Part shown: positions 9,138 to 19,359 of the stretch, piece by piece
Position numbering within the stretch: position 1 is the first letter of the stretch
Layout of the letters: each line of letters opens with the position of its first letter
Assembly: GCA_035443885.1 (NCBI GenBank)
Contig: DAOMNO010000014.1
Location: 28,712 to 92,711 of the forward strand
DNA: 64,000 bases
Direction: 5' to 3'
Source of the DNA: DAOMNO01 sp035443885
GTDB taxonomy: Bacteria; Planctomycetota; Phycisphaerae; Phycisphaerales; SM1A02
Program-made: the position numbers and the translations under genes
The notes under the pieces: generated by a model
The model's input: the letters and a program-made list of their open reading frames with translations, nothing else
What the model was told of the DNA's origin: nothing
Database searches by the model: none

Positions 9138-10154
9138 ATGATTGTGCGCCCCGCGATTCTCTGCTCACTGCTTTGCTGCTCAATCGCCACCGTTACGCTG
9201 GCAGATCCGCCCGTTGCGCCGACGGCCCCAGCCGCGCCTGCGAGGCCGGACGGCAAGCCCGCCCCCGCGCCACCCGCCGCTGCGAAGCCTGCGCCGGTGG
9301 TTCGTCTGCTGGATGCCGGTGCAGAGCCTCGTCGTGAGTTGCGTCTTTCGCCCAAGGCTGGTGCGAAGCAGGTGGTGGAGATGTCGCAGCGCATGAGCAT
9401 GGAGCAGGCCGTGGGCGGCTTTTCGATGCCTGCGACCAACATGCCTGAGACGATCATTACGATCGAATATGAAGTCGAATCCGTTGCAGACGGTGTGATT
9501 ACTTATAACGCGGAAGTTACCGGCGCCGAAGTGAAGGAGTCACAGGGCGTTCAGCCCCAGGTGCTGCAGGCAATGAAGCGGTCGTACGAAAGCGCGATCG
9601 GCACGAAGTTCCGCACGACGATGAACAATCGCGGCATCATCAGCTCGCTCGAAATGCAGAGTGCAGGCCGACAAGACCCGCTGCAGGGCCAGCAGATGGA
9701 AAGCCTTCGTGAGGCCATGCGCAACATGATGATGCCGCTGCCTTCGGAAGCGATCGGCGTGGGCGGTTCGTGGCAGGTGTACACCGTCAATGACCTCAAT
9801 GGCTTCACTGTGGAAACCACCACGGTGCTGAAGGTTGTCAGCCTGGACGGCGATAACGTTGAGCTTGAGGTTGCCGTGTCGATGGACGCGGACGAGCAGA
9901 ACATGAACGCGCCGGGCATGCCTGCCGGTTCGACGGTGCGGCTGATGTCGCTGGATGCTGACGGCAAGGGCAAATCGACGTGCCGCTTCGACAGCGTCGC
10001 GCCGGTTTCGTCCACGATGGCGACCCAGACCAAGATGAACATGGACCTCGACACCCCCGCCATGAGCCAGAGCATGACGCAGACGACGCGCATTGCGGTA
10101 ACGGTGAAAGCAGGCGAATCGAAGAAGAAGGCCGCGCCCGCCGCTGCGGAGTGA
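9138..10154 (+). CDS. Secreted DUF6263-like protein
   Basis: A 338-residue exported protein. The start at 9138 is supported by CTGGAG at 9125-9130 and by the signal peptide that follows (MIVRPAILCSLLCCSIATVTLADP). A Pro/Ala-rich linker (about 25-55) leads to a beta-rich domain with LRLSPKAGAKQVVEMSQRM and later GGSWQVYTVNDLNGFTVETTT. This matches the general look of the DUF6263 family, which is common in planctomycetes and of unknown function. The C-terminus is Lys/Ala-rich. It is convergent with the kinase gene, 15 bp away. Assignment to DUF6263 is by pattern only and should be treated as moderate. Confidence 0.7.
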   Translation: MIVRPAILCSLLCCSIATVTLADPPVAPTAPAAPARPDGKPAPAPPAAAKPAPVVRLLDAGAEPRRELRLSPKAGAKQVVEMSQRMSMEQAVGGFSMPATNMPETIITIEYEVESVADGVITYNAEVTGAEVKESQGVQPQVLQAMKRSYESAIGTKFRTTMNNRGIISSLEMQSAGRQDPLQGQQMESLREAMRNMMMPLPSEAIGVGGSWQVYTVNDLNGFTVETTTVLKVVSLDGDNVELEVAVSMDADEQNMNAPGMPAGSTVRLMSLDADGKGKSTCRFDSVAPVSSTMATQTKMNMDLDTPAMSQSMTQTTRIAVTVKAGESKKKAAPAAAE

Positions 10155-10169
10155 TCTGCAGCGCTCGGC

Positions 10170-12626
10170 TCACGGGTTTTCAAGCTCGGCGATCATCGCA
10201 TCGCAACGCGCAATCTGCTCGGTGAGCATTGCGGCGTTGTTGGTATCCACTTCACGCAGGGTGCCTTTCTGCTGCATGTCGAGGAAGATGTTCCGCGATT
10301 GCTCACTCCAGAATCGCGCCTCGCGCCAGTGGGACTGTCGCTCTGCGGCGCTGTACTGATCGTCTTCTGCGAGGGCGATGTGCGACATCGCAGCCATGTA
10401 TCGCGACACGCCGAGATCGCGCTGAAAGCCTGCGTTCTCCGGGTCGTTCGCAGCAAGCTGCTCGCGCAGCTCGCGTGCAGCGTGCACTTCCGCCAGCGCG
10501 CCGGGTCGATCGCCCATCGCTGCAAGTGCGCCTGCGATCTTGTTGCGCGTGTACGTTACATCGCTCACAGCAAGCGGGCTGCCGGGGTCCGCGTCCAGTA
10601 GTTCAAGCGCAAGAGTCAGTGCGCGGCGGTAATGTGCGAGCGCATCATCCAACTGCCCCTTTGATTGCAACACGGAGCCGACCTGATTGGCGTTGATGCT
10701 GACCGATCGGCGAACGACCGAGTTCTCCGGGTCCTTTTCCAGGAGTCGTTCAGTGAGTTCGAGCGCTTCGCGCTGATACATGAGCGCGCCAGCGATGTCG
10801 CCTGTCTGCTGCAGCACAAAGCCGATGTTGCTGTTGCAGACGGACAGGTTGATCGCTTCACGAACATTGTCAGGATCGGTGCGCACGAGTTCCGCGATGA
10901 TGGACCTTGCGGTCATGAAGTGCGGCATTGCTTCGGCGTGGCGGCCCTGCCAACTGGTTACATCGCCCGTCTTGAGGTGCGAAGCCGCAAGTTCGCGCTG
11001 CGTCACGCGATCATCCGGCATGGCGGCTGCAACCCGAGTCAGGATTCCGCCCGCTTCGGCGAAGTGCGCGAGCGCGCCCGCGCTGTCGCCCGTCCATTGC
11101 AGCAGGTCGCCCACAAGCCTCATCGTGCCCGCCATCGCCCCGTGAAGCGCCATGTCATCTGGATGCGCTTCCACCAACTGCCTGCGGATGGCGAGCGCGG
11201 TTTGATACGACTGCAGCGCGCCAGCGGTGTTGCCGAGGTTCGGGCTGTAGGGGTAGCCCTGAATGCTCGCGACGCGGTCATACGCGCTGGCGAGTTCGTC
11301 GAGCAGGTCGCGATCGTCGCCTGCTTCCTGTGAAAGCCTTTCGAGATACTCCAGCGCGCTGGTTACAAGCAGTTCGCGCGCTTTGCGAGAACCAGCAAGC
11401 GGCTCAATGGCGTCATGCACATCGAACATGAACCGCCGCGCAAGGGCGCGCACATCGGCAAAGCGGCGTTCAGCCAGTTCGCGCTGTTCGGCTTCTGCCG
11501 CCCGCGCCTGCTGCGCTGCGTGCGCCTGCCACGAGAACGCCGCCACGCCTACGGTGAGCAGGGCCACCACCGCCGCAGCGAGGGCGAGCGTGAGCCTGTA
11601 GCGACGCAGGTTTCGCCGCATGGCCGACCACGTGCTGTCGCGCTTCGCTTCGATCGGCTCCCCAGCGAGATATCGCCTGACATCTTTTGCCAATTCGCTC
11701 GCGCTTTGGTAACGATCGTCTGGGTGCTTGGCGAGGCATTGCATGGCGATCGCTTCTATCGCCTCGTCCATGTTCGGCACGATGGAGCGAAGGCGGCTCG
11801 GCTCGCGCGTGATGATGTTCTCCAGGGTCTGCCGCACACCGCTGCCTACGTCGTAGGGGAAGCGATCCGCCAGCAGGTGAAACAGGATGACGCCGAGCGA
11901 ATACACATCGCTGCGTGTATCGACGGCGAGCGGTTGTGCAGCGTCGGCCTGCACCTGCTCCGGGCTGGCCCACGGCAGTGAACCCATGAACTGCCCCGTG
12001 ACGCTGACGCCCGATCGCGTTGCGTCGTCGTCATGCAGAGCCTTGGCGAGGCCGAAATCGAGCACGTGCGGGCGGCCTTCCGCATCGATGCGGATGTTGC
12101 TGGGCTTGAGATCGCGATGAATCACGCCGCGCTGATGCGCATAGCTCACGGCTTCACAGATGACAGCGAAGAGATCGATCAGCGCGCGATGCGCTTCCTG
12201 CGGCGAGTGATTGTGGCGGAGCGGGGCGTCGGGCGCAGCGTATTCGCCGAGGCTCATGCCATCGATGAACTCCATGACGAAGTAGAGCCGCTCGCCACCG
12301 GGCGATTCACGAGGCGTAACACCGCTGTCGTAAATGTGAACGATGTTGGGATGACGCAGTGAAGCGATGAGCTCGATCTCACGCTCGAAGCGCCTTCGGG
12401 CCGCTTGTGAGGCATATGCGCCTTCCAGCAGCACTTTGATGGCGACCTTGCGCCCGGTCGATCGCTGCGTAGCGACATACACCGCGCCCTGTCCGCCGCG
12501 CTTCAATTCAATGAGTTCATCATACCCCGGCAGTGAAGGCGGTTCGGCGTGAAACCGCCCGCGTTTGAGTTCTGCGATGAGGCTCGTCTCGTCGAGGTAC
12601 CACGATGTATCAGTTTGAGAAGGCAT
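10170..12626 (-). CDS. Transmembrane Ser/Thr protein kinase with TPR-rich C-terminal region
   Basis: An 818-residue Hanks-type kinase. The kinase domain spans about 36-315: Gly-rich loop LKRGGQGAVYVA, ATP-binding Lys64 (VAIKVL), catalytic HRDLKPSN at 170-177 and DFG at 190-192, all intact. A single membrane helix follows (about 345-365, LALAAAVVALLTVGVAAF), then a long extracytoplasmic or coiled region and TPR-like helices to the end. Its gene lies 43 bp downstream of an ECF sigma factor gene on the same strand, an arrangement known in planctomycetes in which sigma factor and kinase are thought to form one signalling unit. The signal and targets are unknown. Confidence 0.93.
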   Translation of the reverse strand: MPSQTDTSWYLDETSLIAELKRGRFHAEPPSLPGYDELIELKRGGQGAVYVATQRSTGRKVAIKVLLEGAYASQAARRRFEREIELIASLRHPNIVHIYDSGVTPRESPGGERLYFVMEFIDGMSLGEYAAPDAPLRHNHSPQEAHRALIDLFAVICEAVSYAHQRGVIHRDLKPSNIRIDAEGRPHVLDFGLAKALHDDDATRSGVSVTGQFMGSLPWASPEQVQADAAQPLAVDTRSDVYSLGVILFHLLADRFPYDVGSGVRQTLENIITREPSRLRSIVPNMDEAIEAIAMQCLAKHPDDRYQSASELAKDVRRYLAGEPIEAKRDSTWSAMRRNLRRYRLTLALAAAVVALLTVGVAAFSWQAHAAQQARAAEAEQRELAERRFADVRALARRFMFDVHDAIEPLAGSRKARELLVTSALEYLERLSQEAGDDRDLLDELASAYDRVASIQGYPYSPNLGNTAGALQSYQTALAIRRQLVEAHPDDMALHGAMAGTMRLVGDLLQWTGDSAGALAHFAEAGGILTRVAAAMPDDRVTQRELAASHLKTGDVTSWQGRHAEAMPHFMTARSIIAELVRTDPDNVREAINLSVCNSNIGFVLQQTGDIAGALMYQREALELTERLLEKDPENSVVRRSVSINANQVGSVLQSKGQLDDALAHYRRALTLALELLDADPGSPLAVSDVTYTRNKIAGALAAMGDRPGALAEVHAARELREQLAANDPENAGFQRDLGVSRYMAAMSHIALAEDDQYSAAERQSHWREARFWSEQSRNIFLDMQQKGTLREVDTNNAAMLTEQIARCDAMIAELENP

Positions 12627-12669
12627 CAGATGCGGTGCGAGGAACGATCAACAGAAGCGAGCAAAGCGA

Positions 12670-13245
12670 TCAGCCTTCTTCTTCGACCTGCTCGTCGATC
12701 AGTGTGCTCAGGCGTTTCAGGATGCGCGATTTGGCCTGGTACACCTGATCGAGACTGAGGCCGAGCGCGCCGGCGGTGTCCTTCGCGGAGCGGCCGTTGA
12801 GCGCGTACTGTGTAAACGCTGCGAGGTCGCTTTCGTTGAACTCGGCTTCGATGCGGTTCATCGCCTGCCGCAGGTGATACTGCCTCCACTGCTCATCCCA
12901 TGAGGATTCAATGTCGGGCCGCGCCGCCGCGGCCTCCACTTCCCGTAGCGGTGCCTGGCCATGGTTCTGACGCGATCTTGCGAAAATAGCATGAAGCGTG
13001 ACGGTTTTGAGGTACGACCGAAACTTGCCCCGCGATGGGTCGTATTCGAAGCCCGGCATGGAGCGAGTCAGGGCCATGAGCACATCCTGCAGCACGTCGT
13101 CGCAGTCCGCGGGTTGAAGGTTGCGGCTGCGTGCGAAGTTGCGGATCAACTCGCCATAGCGATGGCAGAACTCCGCCCAGGCAAGGGGGTCGGCACCCTC
13201 GCCCAGCCGGGCGAGCAGCGAAATGTGGGTGGTCTGCCCGATCAC
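12670..13245 (-). CDS. ECF-type RNA polymerase sigma factor, kinase-linked
   Basis: A 191-residue sigma-70 family protein with region 2 (WAEFCHRYGELIRNFARSRN, then DCDDVLQDVLMAL) and region 4 (AFTQYALNGRSAKDTAGALGLSLDQVYQAKSRI). The C-terminus is acidic. Region 3 is absent, as in ECF factors. The downstream gene on the same strand is a transmembrane Ser/Thr kinase rather than a zinc anti-sigma factor, which matches the kinase-associated ECF groups described in Planctomycetes. Regulation by phosphorylation or partner binding is therefore likely but not shown. The long region upstream (13246-13405) must hold its promoter; none is obvious. Confidence 0.88.
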   Translation of the reverse strand: MIGQTTHISLLARLGEGADPLAWAEFCHRYGELIRNFARSRNLQPADCDDVLQDVLMALTRSMPGFEYDPSRGKFRSYLKTVTLHAIFARSRQNHGQAPLREVEAAAARPDIESSWDEQWRQYHLRQAMNRIEAEFNESDLAAFTQYALNGRSAKDTAGALGLSLDQVYQAKSRILKRLSTLIDEQVEEEG

Positions 13246-13405
13246 GAATCACAGTTTAATTCTGAAAAGTGAGGCTCTCCAAAAATCTGGCTGATTTTGA
13301 TGTCAGAAATCGACACGCAACAGGATAATGAGAGAGTGGGGCGGCTGATGTGGTAGCCAGCCCCGGCTTTACCGGTCGTCAGACCCATTGTGAGGAGTTC
13401 CGAGA

Positions 13406-16009
13406 ATGATTCGCCGCGTATCCGTCACGTTGTGCATCGTCAGCCTTGTGGTCGCGCCCGCGTCCGGCGCTGTCATCTTCTCCAAGTGGGTCGGGCCTGC
13501 TACAGGCAACTGGAACGTCGCGGGGAACTGGGATCCCGCAGCGGTACCTCAGAACGGCGTCAATACCTATGTCGTCCGCATCGACGACAACCGCAGGCAG
13601 AACACGATCGTAACGCACACCACGGGTACAACCACCCTGGACGGCCTCATCATCGATGCGGGCGACACGTTGATTCAGAACAACAGCACGTCCTTTGTCA
13701 TCCTCGACTTTGTAACGAACGACGGTCTCTGGCAGATGAACTCCGCCGGCAATGTGACGGACATTCAGATCGGTGGCAATGAAGTCCTCTTCGATGGCGG
13801 TGGCACCGTTTCAATGTCGAGCAATCTCAACAACCGCTTCTATGGAACCGGCGGGCTTCGACGCCTCATCAACGGCAGTAATCACACCATCCGTGGCTCT
13901 GGACAGATCGGGTTCAATGCCAATCTCAAACTGACCAATGATGGCATGATTGATGCGAATCAGGCTATCGCGATGGTTGTCGATATGACCGACGGTGCGG
14001 GCAACTTCAACAACGGCGTGATGCAGTCGAGCCTGTCCGGCACGCTGACGATCATTGGCACTACGCTGGACAACACGAACGGTGTCATTCGCGCGATCGG
14101 CAACGGTCTGACGCGCCTGGAGAGTTCGTCCATCCTCGGCGGCGAGCTGCGAACGGAAGACAGCGGCGAAATGCGTGTTCAGGGCGTAACACTCCTTGAG
14201 GCTGTAACCGTCAACGGTGCGCTGACTCAGGTCAACAGCGCGGTGGTGGATCTTGTGAACGGCATCGAAATCAACGGCGAATGGCGCATGAACTCCGCCG
14301 GCAATCAAACGGACGCGCGTCTCCTGAGCGATGTTACGCTCTCTTCGTCATCCACCGGTGAAGTAGTGATGAGCAACAACATTCAGAACCGCTTCTACGG
14401 CAGCGGCGCGTTGCGCCGACTGACGATCGATCCGACCATAACGATTCGTGGCTCGGGTCAGATCGGCTTCAATGCCAATCTCAAGCTGACGAACGACGGC
14501 TTGATCGACGCGACGCAGTCCAACGCGTTGACGGTCGATATGACCGACGGAGCAGGCAACTTCAACAACGGCGTGATGCAGTCGAGCCTGTCCGGCACGC
14601 TGACGATCATTGGCACTACGCTGGACAACACGAACGGTGTCATTCGCGCGATCGGCAACGGTCTGACGCGCCTGGAGAGTTCGTCCATCCTCGGCGGCGA
14701 GCTGCGAACGGAAGACAGCGGCGAAATGCGTGTTCAGGGCGTAACACTCCTTGAGGCTGTAACCGTCAACGGTGCGCTGACTCAGGTCAACAGCGCGGTG
14801 GTGGATCTTGTGAACGGCATCGAAATCAACGGCGAATGGCGCATGAACTCCGCCGGCAATCAAACGGACGCGCGTCTCCTGAGCGATGTTACGCTCTCTT
14901 CGTCATCCACCGGTGAAGTAGTGATGAGCAACAACATTCAGAACCGCTTCTACGGCAGCGGCGCGTTGCGCCGACTGACGATCGATCCGACCATAACGAT
15001 TCGTGGCTCGGGTCAGATCGGCTTCAATGCCAATCTCAAGCTGACGAACGACGGCTTGATCGACGCGACGCAGTCCAACGCGTTGACGGTCGATATGACC
15101 GACGGAGCAGGCAACTTCAACAACGGCGTGATGCAGTCGAGCCTGTCCGGCACGCTGACGATCATTGGCACTACGCTGGACAACACGAACGGTGTCATTC
15201 GCGCGATCGGCAACGGTCTGACGCGCCTGGAGAGTTCGTCCATCCTCGGCGGCGAGCTGCGAACGGAAGACAGCGGCGAAATGCGTGTTCAGGGCGTAAC
15301 ACTCCTTGAGGCTGTAACCGTCAACGGTGCGCTGACTCAGGTCAACAGCGCGGTGGTGGATCTTGTGAACGGCATCGAAATCAACGGCGAATGGCGCATG
15401 AACTCCGCCGGCAATCAAACGGACGCGCGTCTCCTGAGCGATGTTACGCTCTCTTCGTCATCCACCGGTGAAGTAGTGATGAGCAACAACATTCAGAACC
15501 GCTTCTACGGCAGCGGCGCGTTGCGTCGGCTGACGATTGGGCCGGACGTAACCGTTCGTGGCAGCGGTCAGCTTGGCGTGAATTTCAACTTCGCCCTGAC
15601 GAACCATGGCTCCATCATCGCCAATCAAAGCAGTGGGATCACGATTGATCTCACAGACAGTGAGACGTTCCTCAACACTGGCCTGCTGCACGTTACCGGC
15701 TCCGGCAGCATGACAATTCAGCCTTCAGGCATGAATCAGCAGGGGCTAGTCCTCATCGATGCCACGCGCACGCTGTCGCGATTGGGTCACTATGTGCAAA
15801 CCTCCGGGACGACGACGACGAACGGCGTTCTGTCTGTTTCAGCGGGGAACCAGTTGCAACNNNNNNNNNNNNNNNNNNNNNNNNNNNNNNNNNNNNNNNN
15901 NNNNNNNNNNNNNNNNNNNNNNNNNNNNNNNNNNNNNNNNNNNNNNNNNNNNNNNNNNNNCACGGTGGACGTGCAGGACCTGCTGATCCTCCTCGGCAAC
16001 TGGGGGTGA
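13406..16009 (+). CDS. Large secreted repeat protein with dockerin-like C-terminus (contains assembly gap)
   Basis: The start at 13406 follows GAGGAG (13391-13396). A signal peptide (MIRRVSVTLCIVSLVVAPASG) leads to a GNWNVAGNWDPAAVPQNG segment typical of autotransporter-like or PEP-CTERM surface proteins, and then beta-helix-like repeats of about 185 residues (GNFNNGVMQSSLSGTLTIIGTT, EWRMNSAGN, RFYGSGALRRL). Two and three-quarter copies are identical at DNA level. A 100-N block at 15861-15960 interrupts the frame; the frame after it is open and ends TVDVQDLLILLGNWG, the second half of a dockerin/EF-hand-like tail common in planctomycete secreted proteins. True length and frame across the gap are uncertain. 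Probably a surface or matrix protein; function unknown. Confidence 0.8.
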   Translation: MIRRVSVTLCIVSLVVAPASGAVIFSKWVGPATGNWNVAGNWDPAAVPQNGVNTYVVRIDDNRRQNTIVTHTTGTTTLDGLIIDAGDTLIQNNSTSFVILDFVTNDGLWQMNSAGNVTDIQIGGNEVLFDGGGTVSMSSNLNNRFYGTGGLRRLINGSNHTIRGSGQIGFNANLKLTNDGMIDANQAIAMVVDMTDGAGNFNNGVMQSSLSGTLTIIGTTLDNTNGVIRAIGNGLTRLESSSILGGELRTEDSGEMRVQGVTLLEAVTVNGALTQVNSAVVDLVNGIEINGEWRMNSAGNQTDARLLSDVTLSSSSTGEVVMSNNIQNRFYGSGALRRLTIDPTITIRGSGQIGFNANLKLTNDGLIDATQSNALTVDMTDGAGNFNNGVMQSSLSGTLTIIGTTLDNTNGVIRAIGNGLTRLESSSILGGELRTEDSGEMRVQGVTLLEAVTVNGALTQVNSAVVDLVNGIEINGEWRMNSAGNQTDARLLSDVTLSSSSTGEVVMSNNIQNRFYGSGALRRLTIDPTITIRGSGQIGFNANLKLTNDGLIDATQSNALTVDMTDGAGNFNNGVMQSSLSGTLTIIGTTLDNTNGVIRAIGNGLTRLESSSILGGELRTEDSGEMRVQGVTLLEAVTVNGALTQVNSAVVDLVNGIEINGEWRMNSAGNQTDARLLSDVTLSSSSTGEVVMSNNIQNRFYGSGALRRLTIGPDVTVRGSGQLGVNFNFALTNHGSIIANQSSGITIDLTDSETFLNTGLLHVTGSGSMTIQPSGMNQQGLVLIDATRTLSRLGHYVQTSGTTTTNGVLSVSAGNQLQXXXXXXXXXXXXXXXXXXXXXXXXXXXXXXXXXXTVDVQDLLILLGNWG
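14000..15525 (+). repeat. Perfect 555-bp tandem repeat inside the secreted protein gene
   Basis: Bases 14000-14970 equal bases 14555-15525 at a lag of 555 bp (185 codons), as far as can be read by eye. This gives two full units (14000-14554, 14555-15109) and a partial third. A diverged relative of the unit lies just upstream (13800-14000) and downstream (15526-15600). The absence of even synonymous change suggests very recent duplication, gene conversion, or a copy number uncertain in the assembly. Confidence 0.93.
15861..15960. other. Assembly gap of 100 N
   Basis: Exactly 100 N bases, the conventional placeholder for a gap of unknown size. It sits 335 bp after the end of the perfect tandem repeat, so a repeat-induced break in assembly is likely. 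The gene at 13406-16009 crosses it. Confidence 0.99.
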
Positions 16010-16173
16010 TGGACTGAAGCCGCATTCATGCGGCGGTCCTCTCATGCGTGCTGATTGCCGCCCTCGCGCTGATGCGCGGGGGCGGTTGCTTTTTGCGTGC
16101 CGCGTGCTGGCCGTGTGGCGCGCGGCGCGGTAGGGTGGTGGCGTTTCACACGCGGGGAGAAGGGAATCGACTG

Positions 16174-17253
16174 ATGGATCGCAGAGAGTTTCTGGCAGCG
16201 TCCGCAGCGGTTGTGCCGGTGATGGCAGGAGCGCGAAGCATGGCAGCGACGAACGAGCACGCACCGGCGGCGCAGCGTGATGCCCGCGACTTTCCGCCGC
16301 CCGCGTTTCCGGTGGCGATCAGCTCCGCCAACGGCCTACGTTCGGTTGCGCGTGCGGTGAAGCTCATCAGCGAAGGGATGGACCCGCTTGATGCTGCGGT
16401 CGAAGGCATCACCATCGTTGAAGACGACCCGGCGGACAACAGCGTGGGCTACGGCGGCCTGCCGAACGAAGCGGGCGTGGTGGAACTGGACGCCTGCGCG
16501 ATGCATGGCCCTTCGCACAAAGCCGGCGCAGTGGCGGGGATTCAGAACATCAAGAATCCCGGCAAGGTCGCTCTGCTTGTGCTCAAGCGCACGAATCATG
16601 TTTTGCTCGTCGGTGAAGGTGCGAAGCAATTCGCGCTGCAGCACGGCTTCAAGGAAGAGGATTTGCTGACGCCTGAATCCCGCAGGGCGTGGCTGCGCTG
16701 GCGCGAGAACCTGAGCGCGAGTGATGATCGGCTGAACCGCGAGCAGCACGTGGACCGCGACATGATCCCGCTGCGCTCTCACGATGACATCCCGTTTACC
16801 GAGGGAACCATTCACTGCTCCGCGGTGGATACACGAGGCGACCTCGGCGGCGTGACTTCCACCAGCGGGCTGAGCTACAAAATCCCCGGCCGCGTGGGCG
16901 ATTCACCCATCATCGGTGCGGGCAACTTCACGGATAACCTCGTCGGTTCAGCAGGCGGAACGGGGCGAGGCGAAGCCGCGATCAAGTCGTGCGCTGCCTT
17001 TCAGGTCGTCAACCACATGGCAAGCGGCGTTGAGCCGACGGAAGCATGCTTGCGCGTGCTGAAGTGGGTGGCGAACCACACGCGCCGCCGCATGTTGCTC
17101 AATGAGAAGGGCGAGCCGAACTTCCAACTGACGCTCTACGCCTTGCGCAAAGACGGCGCATACGGCAGCGCGAGCATGAGAAGCGGTAAGGATTTCGCCA
17201 TCGCAGACGCAGCCGGCGCTCGCCTTGAGAAGTGCGCGTATGTGTATGAATGA
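16174..17253 (+). CDS. N4-(beta-N-acetylglucosaminyl)-L-asparaginase (glycosylasparaginase), Tat-exported
   Basis: A 359-residue Ntn hydrolase. The start at 16174 follows GGGGAGAAGGG and gives a twin-arginine signal (MDRREFLAASAAVVPVMAGA), so folded export is predicted. GYGGLPNEAGVVELDACAMHG is the family's conserved N-terminal block. The nucleophile expected after autoproteolysis is Thr212 in EGTIHCSAVD, followed by GGVTSTSG and GAGNFTDN, which form the substrate pocket. Glycosylasparaginases cleave the GlcNAc-Asn bond of N-glycopeptides, so a role in glycoprotein scavenging is likely. The usual D-T scissile pair appears here as G-T, a mild deviation. Confidence 0.87.
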   Translation: MDRREFLAASAAVVPVMAGARSMAATNEHAPAAQRDARDFPPPAFPVAISSANGLRSVARAVKLISEGMDPLDAAVEGITIVEDDPADNSVGYGGLPNEAGVVELDACAMHGPSHKAGAVAGIQNIKNPGKVALLVLKRTNHVLLVGEGAKQFALQHGFKEEDLLTPESRRAWLRWRENLSASDDRLNREQHVDRDMIPLRSHDDIPFTEGTIHCSAVDTRGDLGGVTSTSGLSYKIPGRVGDSPIIGAGNFTDNLVGSAGGTGRGEAAIKSCAAFQVVNHMASGVEPTEACLRVLKWVANHTRRRMLLNEKGEPNFQLTLYALRKDGAYGSASMRSGKDFAIADAAGARLEKCAYVYE

Positions 17254-17344
17254 GGGGGATGTTGCTGCGTCCCCTGCGTCGAGCGTCTTTGAGACGGTGA
17301 ACTTTACTCATCGCACCCGCCACTCACAGCAAGGAAGCGACTCA

Positions 17345-17713
17345 ATGCCTGCCGCGGCAGCCGTGAACAAAGTCGATGCTATCCGCCATGGCTTTGCGTA
17401 TCTGCAAACTGCCAGATAGAGCGTGAGCGATGCGTTCAAGTCGCTCTTCAATGTCGACGGTATTATTCACGGCTATGTCGGTCCTGATCCTTTTGCGGGG
17501 CCGATTGCGACGTTCTACGGTTGGCATGAAAACAACGGGCCTGCGACAGGCGTGGCGATGAAGATCGTTTCGATTGATGTGGAAGGCACGATCGCCGCCG
17601 CTCGCGTCGAACTCGACAACTGGACCGGCCACCGCTTCACCGACATGTTCACGCTGCTCAAGTCCGGCAGCGAGTGGAAGATCATCAGCAAGGTCTTTCA
17701 CCTGCACGGGTGA
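17345..17713 (+). pseudogene. NTF2-like/lumazine-binding-type protein interrupted by an in-frame amber codon
   Basis: An ATG at 17345 has a good ribosome site (AAGGAAG, 17331-17337). Its frame gives MPAAAAVNKVDAIRHGFAYL and then TAG at 17417-17419, and continues in the same frame as SVSDAFKSLFNVDGIIHGYVG to 17713. Joined, the 123 codons form a complete SnoaL/NTF2-like domain of the putative lumazine-binding type (FAGPIATFYGWHE, ARVELDNWTGHRF, TLLKSGSEWKIISKVFHLH). A single base change (for example TCG to TAG) would explain the break. A shorter product from the GTG at 17423 would lack the first helix. It could also be a sequencing error. Confidence 0.75.
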
Positions 17714-17777
17714 AGCCGCGACGATCTTCTTGCTTTCATTGCCAAGCCGTGAAGAGCACGAGTGAACATCGCGCCGA

Positions 17778-18233
17778 CTAATCGACATACTCGTATGGAG
17801 CAAGACGTATCAAGCGTTCCGGCATCGTCGTCGGTAAGGGCGTGGGCAAGGGGCCATTGGCGGTCATCAGTGGCAAGCCGACGACCCAGCGGTGCATGAA
17901 AAATGCGACTCGAAAGCGATCGCAGCCGGGCGGAAGCGGGGCCCATCGCTCCGCAATCAACGCCGAGCCGTCGGGAGTCAGAAACACTTCTGCCCACGCG
18001 CTTTGCCAGTTGTCCCGTGGTTGTGAAGCATCTTCCTGCGTGAATGCTCCCACATTGAAGTCGTCACCAGCCTTTTCAACCAGCACTTCGATCAATACCG
18101 TTGATTCGAATAACTCGCGAACGGCAGTGAGCCCGGCGGCATCTTCGCCGTAAAGGATTTCCGCCTGCTCAGCAACCATCGCTTCGTTAAACGATAGCGA
18201 GTGCACGCCAATGATTTGAGTTCGCAGCGGCAT
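17778..18233 (-). CDS. Hypothetical protein
   Basis: A 151-residue open frame that I do not recognise. It is soluble-looking, without signal peptide or membrane helix, and mixed alpha/beta (MPLRTQIIGVHSLSFNEAMVA at the start, WAEVFLTPDGSALIAERWAPL in the middle). The C-terminus is Pro-rich. It stands alone between the broken NTF2-like gene and the sugar isomerase gene. Codon use resembles that of its neighbours, which supports it being real. No function can be offered. Confidence 0.6.
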   Translation of the reverse strand: MPLRTQIIGVHSLSFNEAMVAEQAEILYGEDAAGLTAVRELFESTVLIEVLVEKAGDDFNVGAFTQEDASQPRDNWQSAWAEVFLTPDGSALIAERWAPLPPGCDRFRVAFFMHRWVVGLPLMTANGPLPTPLPTTMPERLIRLAPYEYVD

Positions 18234-18263
18234 CTATTCACTCCGTAAGTGATGGCGTTCTTC

Positions 18264-19310
<1,047 letters not shown>

Positions 19311-19359
19311 GGCGCGCACGTTGTACCACACGAACGCGATGGCGAACAGTTCGCGGCGT

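Noticed and set aside
13811..15418. Repeated antisense frames (165-171 codons) inside the tandem repeat
   Set aside because: They recur only because the repeat does; composition is unlike a natural protein.
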